A stretch of 64,000 nt of DNA from Sphingobacteriales bacterium 44-61 (GTDB lineage: Bacteria > Bacteroidota > Bacteroidia > Chitinophagales > Chitinophagaceae). How positions within the stretch are numbered: position 1 is the first letter of the stretch; each line of letters begins with the position of its first letter. Below are positions 44,650-52,809 of the stretch, in pieces. Location of the stretch: positions 372,001 to 436,000 of the forward strand of contig MKTW01000001.1 of assembly GCA_001898405.1 (NCBI GenBank), in the 5' to 3' direction. Made by a program: the position numbers and the translations under genes. Below the pieces are notes generated by a model. That model worked only from the letters and a program-made list of their open reading frames with translations. It made no database searches and was not told where the DNA came from.

Positions 44650-45288
44650 GTGAAATACAAGGCTTTCCTGTTTGACATGAATGGAACGATGATCGATGAT
44701 ATGCAATATCACATCAAGGCATGGCATCACTTGCTGAATGAGCTTGGTGCCGGTATTTCGATGGAGCGGATGAAAGAAGAATGCTACGGGAAAAACAATG
44801 AATTGCTGGAACGGATATTTCCCGGCCGGTTTTCGGAAGAAGAGAAACATACAATGAGCTGGGAAAAAGAAAGGCAATACCAGGAATCTTTCCGCCCCTA
44901 CCTGAAATTGCTGGATGGATTGCCCGGATTACTGGAAAAAGCCAGGCAGCAAGGCATTAAAATGGCCATTGGTTCAGCTGCCATCATGTTCAATATCGAT
45001 TTTGTATTGGATGAATTACAGGTCCGTCCTTATTTCGATGCCCTGATCAGCGCAGATGAAGTGAAACGGAGCAAACCGGACCCTGAAACTTTCCTGTCAT
45101 GTGCAGCCAGCCTGGGTGTCGATCCGGCCAATTGCCTGGTCTTTGAAGATTCGCCAAAAGGCGTTGAAGCAGCAGCCAATGCAGGAATGGATTGCATGGT
45201 GATCACCACACTGCATGATCCCGCCGATTTTGCAGGACAAAAGAATATCATTGGGTTTATGAAGGATTATACTTCCTTTGCCTGGTGA
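44650..45288 (+). CDS. HAD-family phosphatase, beta-phosphoglucomutase-like
   Basis: The frame is open from 44551, but the conserved start VKYKAFLFDMNGTMIDD implies GTG 44650, giving 212 residues. HAD motif I is FLFDMNGTM, motif II is in AIGSAA, and motif IV is LVFEDSPKGVEAAANAGM. A cap domain lies between residues 15 and 80. Such enzymes are sugar phosphatases or beta-phosphoglucomutases; a substrate is not decided. It precedes the NrtR-like regulator and galM on the same strand, suggesting sugar metabolism. Confidence 0.82.
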   Translation: MKYKAFLFDMNGTMIDDMQYHIKAWHHLLNELGAGISMERMKEECYGKNNELLERIFPGRFSEEEKHTMSWEKERQYQESFRPYLKLLDGLPGLLEKARQQGIKMAIGSAAIMFNIDFVLDELQVRPYFDALISADEVKRSKPDPETFLSCAASLGVDPANCLVFEDSPKGVEAAANAGMDCMVITTLHDPADFAGQKNIIGFMKDYTSFAW

Positions 45289-45335
45289 AATCATTGACCT
45301 AAACGGCCTGATGAATTTGCGGCCACGCTTGTTGT

Positions 45336-46037
45336 ATGACAAAATACCAAAACCAAACGCGTCTCTTAGCTGCAGTGGATTGTATCATTTTCGGTTTCGA
45401 CGGGAATGCACTCAAACTATTACTGGTGCAAAGGGCCATTCAACCTGAAAAAGGCCGCTGGAGCCTGATGGGTGGCTTTATACAGCCCGCCGAAGATGCT
45501 GATACTGCCGCCCTGCGCATTCTCAAAAAGCTAACAGGACTGGAAGGAGTATACCTCGAACAGCTACATACTTTTTCAGGTCCGCACCGCGATCCTATAG
45601 AACGGACCCTGTCCGTTACCTATTTTGCGCTTATCGATATTCATCAATACGAAAAGCAACTGAGTGATGAATATCATGCAGAATGGTTTCCGCTCACAGA
45701 AATACCCTCCCTCATCTTTGATCATTCTGAAATGGTGAAAATGGCCAGGGAAAAGCTAAGATATAAAGCCGCTTTGCATCCATTGCTGTTTGAATTACTA
45801 CCCAAAAAATTCACACTGCCCCAATTGCAGAATCTGTATGAATGCGTGTACGACACTTCATTCGATAAGCGGAACTTTACCCGCAAAGTGCTGTCTACCC
45901 GGCTGCTGGTAAAGCAGAAAGATAAAGACAAAGGCAGTTCAAAAAAAGGAGCATTTTTTTATAAACTGGACAACAGGCATTATAAAGCCCATTTCCACTC
46001 CTTTCTGAATATTATCCCCAATCCGCCAATCAAATAA
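45336..46037 (+). CDS. NrtR-type sugar regulator (degenerate Nudix domain with winged helix)
   Basis: The 233-residue protein has a Nudix fold (residues 5-140) and a C-terminal winged helix (about 150-220, LPQLQNLYECVYDTSFDKRN then FTRKVL). The Nudix box is GGFIQPAEDADTAALRILKKL: the consensus REUXEE is replaced by RILKKL, so the catalytic glutamates are lost while the fold remains. That is characteristic of regulators that sense a ligand rather than hydrolyse it. In Bacteroidota members of this family control sugar catabolism. galM follows after 54 nt, making it a likely target. Confidence 0.87.
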   Translation: MTKYQNQTRLLAAVDCIIFGFDGNALKLLLVQRAIQPEKGRWSLMGGFIQPAEDADTAALRILKKLTGLEGVYLEQLHTFSGPHRDPIERTLSVTYFALIDIHQYEKQLSDEYHAEWFPLTEIPSLIFDHSEMVKMAREKLRYKAALHPLLFELLPKKFTLPQLQNLYECVYDTSFDKRNFTRKVLSTRLLVKQKDKDKGSSKKGAFFYKLDNRHYKAHFHSFLNIIPNPPIK

Positions 46038-46091
46038 GAGGGATTTTTTTATTCAGGCAACAAGTGTTAATTTGACACGAATTATAGCTAT

Positions 46092-47252
46092 ATGAGATAT
46101 ACGAAAAAACATCTGGCACCACTCCTTGCAGCGTCTGTGTTGATACTGACGGCTTGCAACAACGAACCAAAAAACGAAACCGGCTCAGCCCCCAAAACCG
46201 ATACCATGCAGTTCTCCATTACCGAAAAGCCTTATGGCAGTTATAACAACGAAGCAGTGACACAATACACGCTGACCAACCCGAGCGGTATGCAGGTCGG
46301 CATCATCAATTATGGAGGAACCGTAACGGATATCATTACACCCGATAAACAAGGCAATAAAGGGAACGTAGTGCTTGGATACAGTTCTCTCGAAGGATTC
46401 CTCCAAAAAGGCAATCCTTATTTTAATGCCCTCATTGGGCGGTATGGCAACCGTATTGATAAAGGGAAATTCAAACTGGACGGAAAGGAATATACTCTTG
46501 CAGGCAATGACCATGGCAACAGCCTGCATGGCGGCAATAAAGGATATGATAAAGTGATGTGGAAAGCTGCCAGGCTTCCCGGCGACAGCAGCCTTGAACT
46601 GACTTACCTGAGCAAAGACGGTGAGGAAGGCTATCCCGGCAATCTTAACATCAAAGTGATCTATACACTTACAGCAGCCAATGAATTGAAAATTGATTAC
46701 AGCGCCACTACTGATAAAGCAACACCGGTAAACCTTACCAATCACTGCTATTTCAATTTATCAGCCGGCAAGGATTCGACCATCCTGGGACACGAGTTGC
46801 AGATACTGGCCGATCGCTTTACTGAAGTAAATGATAACCTGATTCCTACCGGTAAACTTCCTGATGTAAAAGGAGGACCAATGGACTTTACTTCCTTTAA
46901 AGTAATTGGAAAAGACCTCCCTCAAGTGAAAGGCGGTTATGATCACAATTGGGTGCTGAACAAAAAAGAAGGCAGCTTTGAAAAAATTGCCAGCCTGCGC
47001 GATGCAGCCAGTGGCCGCCAGATGGATGTTTGGACCAGTGAGCCCGGCCTGCAATTCTATTCAGGTAACTTCCTGGATGGTAGTTTGACACAAACACGCG
47101 ACGGAGCAAAATATGTAAAACATGCAGGGCTTTGCCTGGAAACACAGCATTTTCCCGATTCTCCCAATCAACCCTCTTTCCCCAATACTATACTGAAACC
47201 AGGAGAAACATATAAGCAAACAACTGTGTACGCGTTTTCTGTAATAAAATAA
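46092..47252 (+). CDS. galM: Aldose 1-epimerase (galactose mutarotase), lipoprotein
   Basis: This 386-residue protein has a lipoprotein signal (APLLAASVLILTAC, Cys22), unusual for a mutarotase but common in Bacteroidota. The epimerase core shows IGRYGNRIDKGKF, the base-site NDHGNSLHGGNKGYDKVMW, the acid-site histidine in LTNHCYFNLS and the catalytic Glu in CLETQHFPDSPN. It interconverts alpha and beta anomers of hexoses. The export signal places it in the periplasm or at the outer membrane, ahead of uptake. It is 54 nt downstream of the NrtR-like gene. A perfect hairpin starts 19 nt after its stop. Confidence 0.94.
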   Translation: MRYTKKHLAPLLAASVLILTACNNEPKNETGSAPKTDTMQFSITEKPYGSYNNEAVTQYTLTNPSGMQVGIINYGGTVTDIITPDKQGNKGNVVLGYSSLEGFLQKGNPYFNALIGRYGNRIDKGKFKLDGKEYTLAGNDHGNSLHGGNKGYDKVMWKAARLPGDSSLELTYLSKDGEEGYPGNLNIKVIYTLTAANELKIDYSATTDKATPVNLTNHCYFNLSAGKDSTILGHELQILADRFTEVNDNLIPTGKLPDVKGGPMDFTSFKVIGKDLPQVKGGYDHNWVLNKKEGSFEKIASLRDAASGRQMDVWTSEPGLQFYSGNFLDGSLTQTRDGAKYVKHAGLCLETQHFPDSPNQPSFPNTILKPGETYKQTTVYAFSVIK

Positions 47253-47270
47253 CAACCCGTTCTCACTATC

Positions 47271-47304
47271 ATCGGATACCAGTTGATTAAAACTGGTATC
47301 CGAT
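47271..47304. repeat. 14-bp perfect inverted repeat spanning the galM-barrel junction
   Basis: ATCGGATACCAGTT (47271-47284) is complementary to 47291-47304 with a 6-nt loop. The right arm encodes the last residues and stop of the barrel gene. No T-run follows on either strand. It may still block read-through between converging transcripts. Confidence 0.75.
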
Positions 47305-47943
47305 ATACAATTGAAGCAATCCATTCTTCAGTTTCTTTCCATCAGTAGGAATAAAAGAAGGCAGGCCTGGTATTGAACCGGAAGAAAATTGTTCATTCAG
47401 GCTTCCGAAAAAAGCATTGTAACGGCCACCAATAATAAGTCCTGCAACGGGTTTGACCTCTACTCCCCCAGCTACACCATAGTTGAACTTGTTATAATAA
47501 TCCATCGCATTCTTTGATGTTGCAGGTGCAGAACTGTTGCTCACACTATCAGCTTTAGCCCTGATCAGGAAGGAAACCTGGCCCCCGGCCTGCAGTTGAA
47601 AGAATTTTGTGATATTGAAGGTCATTAATTGTGGAAGCATAATATAATCCATCGTCATTTCCCCGGTGGCAGAAGTAGTTTTGAAATCATAACCCTGCCT
47701 GGAAAATATAAGCTCAGAACGATATCCCATCACCCCTCTTCCCCCGGGTGCCCAGTATGCTCCGGCCATAAAGCCAGTCTTACTGGTAGAATTTGCATCA
47801 CTGATGGATTTTACATTTTTTACATTGATAAAATTCAGCCCTGCTTTCAAACCGATCCCTCTTTTCGGTTGATCCTGGGCTTTTGTAACCAGGGAAAGTA
47901 TACAGCAAAATGTGCAGGCGGTAATAGCAAGATAGCGGTTCAT
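47287..47943 (-). CDS. Outer membrane beta-barrel protein (PorT-like)
   Basis: ATG 47943 is used rather than the upstream in-frame start, because MNRYLAITACTFCCILSLVTKA is the signal peptide (split here for clarity), followed by GIGLKAGLNFINV. The 218-residue product has repeated amphipathic strands (GFMAGAYW, GYRSELIFSRQGYDF, LQAGGQVSFLIRAK) and ends in FLLQLYIGYQF-like aromatic strands (LLQLYIGYQF). The C-terminal Phe is the usual barrel assembly signal. Function is unknown; it belongs to the small barrels common in Bacteroidota. Confidence 0.85.
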   Translation of the reverse strand: MNRYLAITACTFCCILSLVTKAQDQPKRGIGLKAGLNFINVKNVKSISDANSTSKTGFMAGAYWAPGGRGVMGYRSELIFSRQGYDFKTTSATGEMTMDYIMLPQLMTFNITKFFQLQAGGQVSFLIRAKADSVSNSSAPATSKNAMDYYNKFNYGVAGGVEVKPVAGLIIGGRYNAFFGSLNEQFSSGSIPGLPSFIPTDGKKLKNGLLQLYIGYQF

Positions 47944-48059
47944 GATTAAAATTTCACACAAGCTACATTGCTGTATGGCCGATGAAAAGAAAGATGGTAT
48001 TCAACTGATAAAAAAAGCAACTTAATTGTAGTAAAAAGCATTTCAATGGCTCACCTGCT

Positions 48060-48090
48060 AAAAAAACAGGAGGAAGTAAAAACTTCCTCC
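48060..48090 (-). terminator. Rho-independent terminator of the FAD-oxidoreductase gene
   Basis: GGAGGAAGT (48069-48077) pairs with ACTTCCTCC (48082-48090). On the minus strand the hairpin is followed by CTG and seven T (A-run 48060-48066). A second, weaker hairpin, GGTAGAG/CTCTACC at 48116-48146, lies just upstream on that strand. Nothing else is seen in 47944-48230. Confidence 0.8.
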
Positions 48091-48230
48091 TTCACCAAAA
48101 CTAATCGCTTATGAAGGTAGAGCTCCCTTCTGTGCTTAACTCTACCCTGCTGCAATATTATAATTGAAATACCGGTGCTTCTATTGAATGATGAGTGAAC
48201 TGCTGATTTCAGGCAATAAACTGTTCAGTT

Positions 48231-49577
48231 CTAACTATGCAATCCCAATCTTCTTCCGATATCTGATGTAAACACATTTTGCGGATCGTATTTTCTTTTG
48301 ATCGCGAGCCATTGATCATATTGCGGGTACATGGCCTGAAATGTCTCTTTATCCAGCATGGAATCTTTGCCAAGATAGATCCGGCCCCCGGCTTTTAAAA
48401 CTTCTGCATCCATTTTTTTTGTAAATGCCCGCAGATTTTTGGTAACAGGAAAATCAATCGCCAGTGTATATCCTTCAAACGGAAAAGATAAGATGCCCTG
48501 CCCATGTCCCATCTTTTTAAACACATTCAGGAAAGGAGTGCAGCCACTGGAAGCGATCATTTCAATGATCTTCTTTACATTCTCCGCTCCTTCCTTACCG
48601 GGAGGGATCACAAACTGGTACTGAATGAATCCTCTTTTTCCATAACCCTTATTCCAGTTGTTGATCATATCGAGGGGGAAAAAGAATTTTTCATAATGAA
48701 TAAATTCTTTTGGCGAGTTCTGTACAAATGCGATCACACGGTTCAGCATTTTTACCGTTACAGTATTCAGCAAAAAACCGGGAAGGAAAAATGGTACAGT
48801 AAGTTTTGATTTCTTATGCAATTTAAGTGGTTCCTTGCGCAGTGAAGGAGGGAGATCATCCAAACCGGCCGCATTTCCGACCGTCAATACGCCACTGCCC
48901 AACTTACTGCCTTTTGCAAGCGGATCAACCCAGGCAACGGAATAATTGAAATGAGCATATTCTTCCAGCGCTTTCAGCATCTCTTCCAGGTTTTTAACCT
49001 TGATGGATTTCTGCTTGAAATAAGTGGTTTCAACCTTGCGCAGGCGGATCTTAGCAGAAAGGATCACTCCTAAAAGACCAAGCCCGCCGAAATTGGCTTC
49101 AAACAGGTCAGCATGTTCTGTTCTTGAAGCAGCAACCACCTCCCCGCTTGCCAGCATGATGTTAAATGAAATGACACAATTGTAGAAAGAGCCGTCCACA
49201 TGGTGGGCCTTACCATGTATATCATTAGCGATAGCGCCACCGATGGTCACGAATTTAGTGCCGGGGCAGATCATCGGCAGCCAGCCTTTGGGGCCAAATA
49301 CATTGATGATGTCTTCGAGGCTCACGCCGGCTTCACATTCCAGTATCCCTTCCTTTTCATCCCATCCGAGAAAATGATTAAGATGGGTGCAGATAGCCAC
49401 CTGGCCGTTTTCATTAATTGCCTGATCGCCATAGCTGCGCCCCAGTCCGCGGGGCACCAGGTTGCCCTGCTTAACGGTTTTAAGTACTTCGGGTTCAGAG
49501 GATGGGAAAAAATTATAGGATGCGGTTACCGGGAAATTGCCCCAGCCAGCCAGTTTCTCTTTTTGTTTAACTGCCAT
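48231..49577 (-). CDS. FAD-binding oxidoreductase, DprE1-like
   Basis: The 448-residue protein has an FAD-binding PCMH-type domain (about 20-190) with VPRGLGRSYGDQAINENG, PMICPGTKFVTIGGAIAND and the FAD-linked HGKAHHVDG. A C-terminal cap follows, ending QWLAIKRKYDPQNVFTSDIG. The closest recognised relatives are D-arabinono-1,4-lactone oxidase and decaprenylphosphoryl-ribose oxidase DprE1. The role in Bacteroidota is not established. No DprE2-type reductase is adjacent. It sits 63 nt downstream of the FNR-like gene on the same strand. Confidence 0.8.
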   Translation of the reverse strand: MAVKQKEKLAGWGNFPVTASYNFFPSSEPEVLKTVKQGNLVPRGLGRSYGDQAINENGQVAICTHLNHFLGWDEKEGILECEAGVSLEDIINVFGPKGWLPMICPGTKFVTIGGAIANDIHGKAHHVDGSFYNCVISFNIMLASGEVVAASRTEHADLFEANFGGLGLLGVILSAKIRLRKVETTYFKQKSIKVKNLEEMLKALEEYAHFNYSVAWVDPLAKGSKLGSGVLTVGNAAGLDDLPPSLRKEPLKLHKKSKLTVPFFLPGFLLNTVTVKMLNRVIAFVQNSPKEFIHYEKFFFPLDMINNWNKGYGKRGFIQYQFVIPPGKEGAENVKKIIEMIASSGCTPFLNVFKKMGHGQGILSFPFEGYTLAIDFPVTKNLRAFTKKMDAEVLKAGGRIYLGKDSMLDKETFQAMYPQYDQWLAIKRKYDPQNVFTSDIGRRLGLHS

Positions 49578-49640
49578 GGTGTAAACTTATTATATAGAGC
49601 AGGATATTCATAACTTTTTGGATTAAAAAATTGCTGCGCC

Positions 49641-50321
49641 TCAGGAGCTCAGTTTTTTCAGCTTTGCCTTATTCAGCAGGAATATCTTTTTGCCATTTAC
49701 GTTTATGATCTTCTCTTTGATCAGTTCATTCATCACACGAAACAGGGTTTCATAAGTAGTGCCTGTGAAAGAAGCAATATCCTGTTTGCTCAGGAGAATG
49801 TCAATGTACCCTTCTTTCGATTCCCCAAACCGCTTATGCAACAGCAGCAATGTTTCGCAAAGCCGGCCCTTTACCTCCATATGTGCCAGGTTCCTCATTC
49901 TTTTTTCCGCATCCTGCAATTCATTTGCGAAAAATTTCATGAGCTGGTAGGTAAGCTGATGATTGGCTTCCAGGCTTGTTTCAAAAAAGCCCAGATCAAT
50001 AAAGCAAACAGTCGAAGGCGCCAGGGCTGTAGCGGTAACAGGATAAACCTTGTCGCTGCCCAGACCACGATAACCGATTATATCACCCTGCTGGGCAAAA
50101 TTAATGACCAGTTCTTTCTCACCCCATTGTTTGTGGACTTTAATAATACCATCATACAGAAAATAGATGCCCTGTACATTTTCATTTTCCGTAAAAAGAA
50201 CTTCTCCCTTATTTAACCGGTAATTTTTTTTATGCACAGCTACGGCGGGAATCCAACTGGCCAGGCTGTTCCGGCAGAGAAAACAACTCGCTAAATCGCA
50301 ACTATTTGTATCCTTTTTCAT
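49641..50321 (-). CDS. FNR-like transcription regulator with four-cysteine cluster signature
   Basis: This 226-residue Crp/Fnr regulator has cysteines at 8, 13, 16 and 106. FNR from E. coli has three N-terminal cysteines (20, 23, 29) and one at 122; the 90-residue gap from Cys16 to Cys106 closely matches its 93. A [4Fe-4S] oxygen sensor is therefore likely. The cNMP-like sensor domain includes LFTENENVQGIYFLYDGIIK, and the HTH contains SKQDIASFTGTTYETLFRV. The DNA-contact residues read E191-T-L-F-R195, where FNR has E-T-I-S-R: the contact serine is phenylalanine here. An ATGAT-N4-ATCAT dyad lies in the divergent intergenic region. An AAGCACs-type nitric oxide sensor is a possible alternative. 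Confidence 0.88.
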   Translation of the reverse strand: MKKDTNSCDLASCFLCRNSLASWIPAVAVHKKNYRLNKGEVLFTENENVQGIYFLYDGIIKVHKQWGEKELVINFAQQGDIIGYRGLGSDKVYPVTATALAPSTVCFIDLGFFETSLEANHQLTYQLMKFFANELQDAEKRMRNLAHMEVKGRLCETLLLLHKRFGESKEGYIDILLSKQDIASFTGTTYETLFRVMNELIKEKIINVNGKKIFLLNKAKLKKLSS

Positions 50322-50397
50322 CGGCCCAAAAATAAAGCATCTGGCGCCCTTTTTGAAATATTACATATTTAGGCAAAATCATGTTATTCTTATCATT

Positions 50398-50432
50398 TTT
50401 GTTTAAAAAACATGATTTATATCATATTTTTG
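50398..50432 (+). promoter_or_regulatory. Promoter with FNR-like dyad in front of the four-helix membrane gene
   Basis: TTTG (50398-50401) and TATTTTTG (50425-50432) form a TAnnTTTG-type promoter with 23-nt spacing. Between them ATGATTTATATCAT (50412-50425) is a perfect ATGAT-N4-ATCAT dyad, similar to the FNR consensus TTGAT-N4-ATCAA. Its location between the boxes suggests a repressor-type position. The site could also act on the divergent FNR-like gene, whose start is 91 nt away. Confidence 0.7.
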
Positions 50433-50446
50433 CAGAAAATTAGATT

Positions 50447-50878
50447 ATGAACAAAGAAGATGACTTTGAATATCCCCATGCCTACAAGCCCATTATGGCG
50501 GGATTATTCGCCGGTATTGTTGCATCACTGCTGAATATCTTTTATGATGCGATCTTCAGAGGAGCTACGGGTTATAGCTTACCTGAACTCATCAATGTAT
50601 CCACGATTATTTTCGGAACCCTTTTTATCCTTTTTATTGCAGGAACGGTGTTTGCCATTATGGACAGGTACATGAAGCATGCTACTGTTCCTTATATTAT
50701 CCTGTTTGTTGTTCTTACCCTGCTTTGTGTTCAACTCGCTTTGCATGTAAATCGGACAGACAACCTGGTACAGAAGCTGGAATTCCGTCAGCTCCTGGTG
50801 GGTGTTGTAATTATTTCCGGTGCTTCTGCAGCTTTTCTTGTTCCTTTCCTGGTTAAGCGACCAACGGGAATAGTTTGA
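50447..50878 (+). CDS. Four-helix membrane protein of unknown function
   Basis: This 143-residue protein has four likely membrane segments (about 17-34, 48-70, 80-97 and 113-135) and no known motif. The N-terminal EDDFEYPHAYKPIMAG is charged and faces the cytoplasm by the positive-inside rule only weakly. It sits 15 nt after a promoter with an FNR-like dyad and 28 nt before the chloride channel gene, implying co-regulation with it. Function not recognised. Confidence 0.8.
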   Translation: MNKEDDFEYPHAYKPIMAGLFAGIVASLLNIFYDAIFRGATGYSLPELINVSTIIFGTLFILFIAGTVFAIMDRYMKHATVPYIILFVVLTLLCVQLALHVNRTDNLVQKLEFRQLLVGVVIISGASAAFLVPFLVKRPTGIV

Positions 50879-50906
50879 TTTTTCATTTTATCATCATCAT
50901 TCGTTA

Positions 50907-52808
50907 ATGAGCAAACATCAACTCTTTAAGAACGGGATTCCTATCTCCGTAGCCCTCACTGACAGCCTGGAGGTTGAAAACGTAAAGCCCGGTAATATCA
51001 ACAACAGGATACGTATTTTGCTGATATCACTCTATGCTTTCCTGATCGCGGTTTGCGTCAGCCTCATAGCCAAGGGGTTGGTCTTATTGATCAGCCTTCT
51101 CACTAATCTTTTCTTTTATGGCCGTTTTTCACTGGCTGCTTCCAGTCCTGCCGGGAATTCACTCGGCTGGTTGGTGATCCTCATACCTGCTATCGGCGGT
51201 ATTATTGTAGGGTTGATGGCTAAATACGGATCAAAAGCCATTCGCGGGCATGGCATTCCTGAAGCGATGGAACAGGTGTTGGTGAATCAAAGCCGCATAA
51301 AGCCTGCGATCACTTATCTCAAACCACTTTCTTCTGCCATTGCGATCGGAAGCGGCGGCCCCTTTGGTGCAGAAGGGCCGATCATTGCTACAGGTGGCGC
51401 TTTGGGCTCCACTATCGGCCAGTTGCTGAAGATCACTCATAACGAAAGAAAAATATTATTAGCAGCAGGCGCTACCGCAGGTATGTCCGCTATTTTCGGA
51501 AGCCCTATTGCTGCGATCTTTCTTGCAATAGAATTATTGTTGTTTGAATTCTCTCCCCGCTCCATCATACCGGTTGCGCTGGCCTGCATTACCGGTGCTG
51601 CAGGGCATCATTTCCTTTTTGAGCAAGGACCTGTATTTGGATTACCGGGTATTATTGAAACTCCATCCAATAGTGCGCTATTTGGTTACAGTGTTATCGG
51701 GCTTATCATTGGTGTTTTATCCGTACTTGTTACCCGCTGTGTCTATTTTATCGAAGACTGTTTTGAAAAGCTCCCTGTGCATTGGATGTGGTGGCCATCG
51801 ATCGGAGGACTATGTGTAGGCATTGTGGGTTATTTCTTCCCACGGACAATGGGTGTGGGATATGAAAACATCAGTGAATTGCTGACCGGCAGTCTGCCAA
51901 TGCAGCTAATATTCTCACTTTGCATCATGAAATTTATTTCGTGGTCTGTGGCACTCGGCAGCGGCACTTCGGGGGGAACACTAGCCCCTTTGCTCACTAT
52001 CGGGGGCGCTACAGGTATTTTGCTTGGAACAAGCCTTTCCTATTTCTTTCCCAATATTGGCATAAGCCTTCCGCTGGCCGCACTGGTGGGCATGTCGTCC
52101 ATGTTTGCAGGAGCGTCGAGAGCTCTGCTCACTTCCATCCTGTTTGCCATAGAGACCACGTCACAGTCCAATGCTTTGCTTCCTTTGCTGGCAGCCTGCA
52201 CTGCTTCGTATTTTATTTCCTTCTTCCTGATGGAAAATACCATTATGACGGAAAAGATCGTGCGCAGGGGAATAAAAACGCCTTTTTCCTATGAGCCCGA
52301 TCTGCTGAGAAAAATAACCGTCAGCCAGGTTTTTCAGAAACACAAATTGTTGCTGAATGAAGAAACACCGATTGACGAAGCCAAAGAATCACTCAATAAA
52401 ATGAATGATTATAAGGACAATCACTTTATTGTTGTAAATGATAACGGGGAATGCCGCGGACTGATCTCGACATTTGAACTTTTCAATACGGAGATGCCGG
52501 TTTCACAGCCGGTAAGTACTATTTCCACCAATGATTTTGAATCCATCCTGCCTCATGCAACATTGAGTGAGGCGCTGGAAAAAATGGCTTCCACCAATAC
52601 GGATACGCTACCGGTTGTCAAGAATCTTCAAACCCAACATGTGGTTGGTGTGCTTTCCTGGGAAGATATTGCCAATGCTTATCAGCACAATTCCGGTAGC
52701 CAGGAGATCAAAAGGCAGATTTCTTTGAAGAGAACAGGCCTGAGAATGCTGGTCAGAGGAAAGAAGATCATCAGCCTCAAACCAGCACTTCAGGCAAAAA
52801 GGAAATAG
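50907..52808 (+). CDS. ClC-family chloride channel/transporter with CBS domains
   Basis: The 633-residue protein has the ClC core (about 30-450) with the selectivity signature GSGGPFGAEGP near residue 149 (the Glu is the gating glutamate) and the later GSGTSGGTLAPLLTIGGA. Two CBS domains occupy about 470-600 (SQVFQKHKLLLNEETPIDEA and LSEALEKMASTNTDTLPVV). It is either a chloride channel or a Cl/H exchanger; the second proton glutamate was not checked. It starts 28 nt after the four-helix gene and ends one nt before the converging MacB-like gene. Confidence 0.94.
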   Translation: MSKHQLFKNGIPISVALTDSLEVENVKPGNINNRIRILLISLYAFLIAVCVSLIAKGLVLLISLLTNLFFYGRFSLAASSPAGNSLGWLVILIPAIGGIIVGLMAKYGSKAIRGHGIPEAMEQVLVNQSRIKPAITYLKPLSSAIAIGSGGPFGAEGPIIATGGALGSTIGQLLKITHNERKILLAAGATAGMSAIFGSPIAAIFLAIELLLFEFSPRSIIPVALACITGAAGHHFLFEQGPVFGLPGIIETPSNSALFGYSVIGLIIGVLSVLVTRCVYFIEDCFEKLPVHWMWWPSIGGLCVGIVGYFFPRTMGVGYENISELLTGSLPMQLIFSLCIMKFISWSVALGSGTSGGTLAPLLTIGGATGILLGTSLSYFFPNIGISLPLAALVGMSSMFAGASRALLTSILFAIETTSQSNALLPLLAACTASYFISFFLMENTIMTEKIVRRGIKTPFSYEPDLLRKITVSQVFQKHKLLLNEETPIDEAKESLNKMNDYKDNHFIVVNDNGECRGLISTFELFNTEMPVSQPVSTISTNDFESILPHATLSEALEKMASTNTDTLPVVKNLQTQHVVGVLSWEDIANAYQHNSGSQEIKRQISLKRTGLRMLVRGKKIISLKPALQAKRK

Positions 52809-52809
52809 G

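Noticed and set aside
48116-48146. GGTAGAG/CTCTACC hairpin as a second terminator
   Set aside because: No T-run follows on either strand; a stronger terminator at 48060-48090 serves the same gene.
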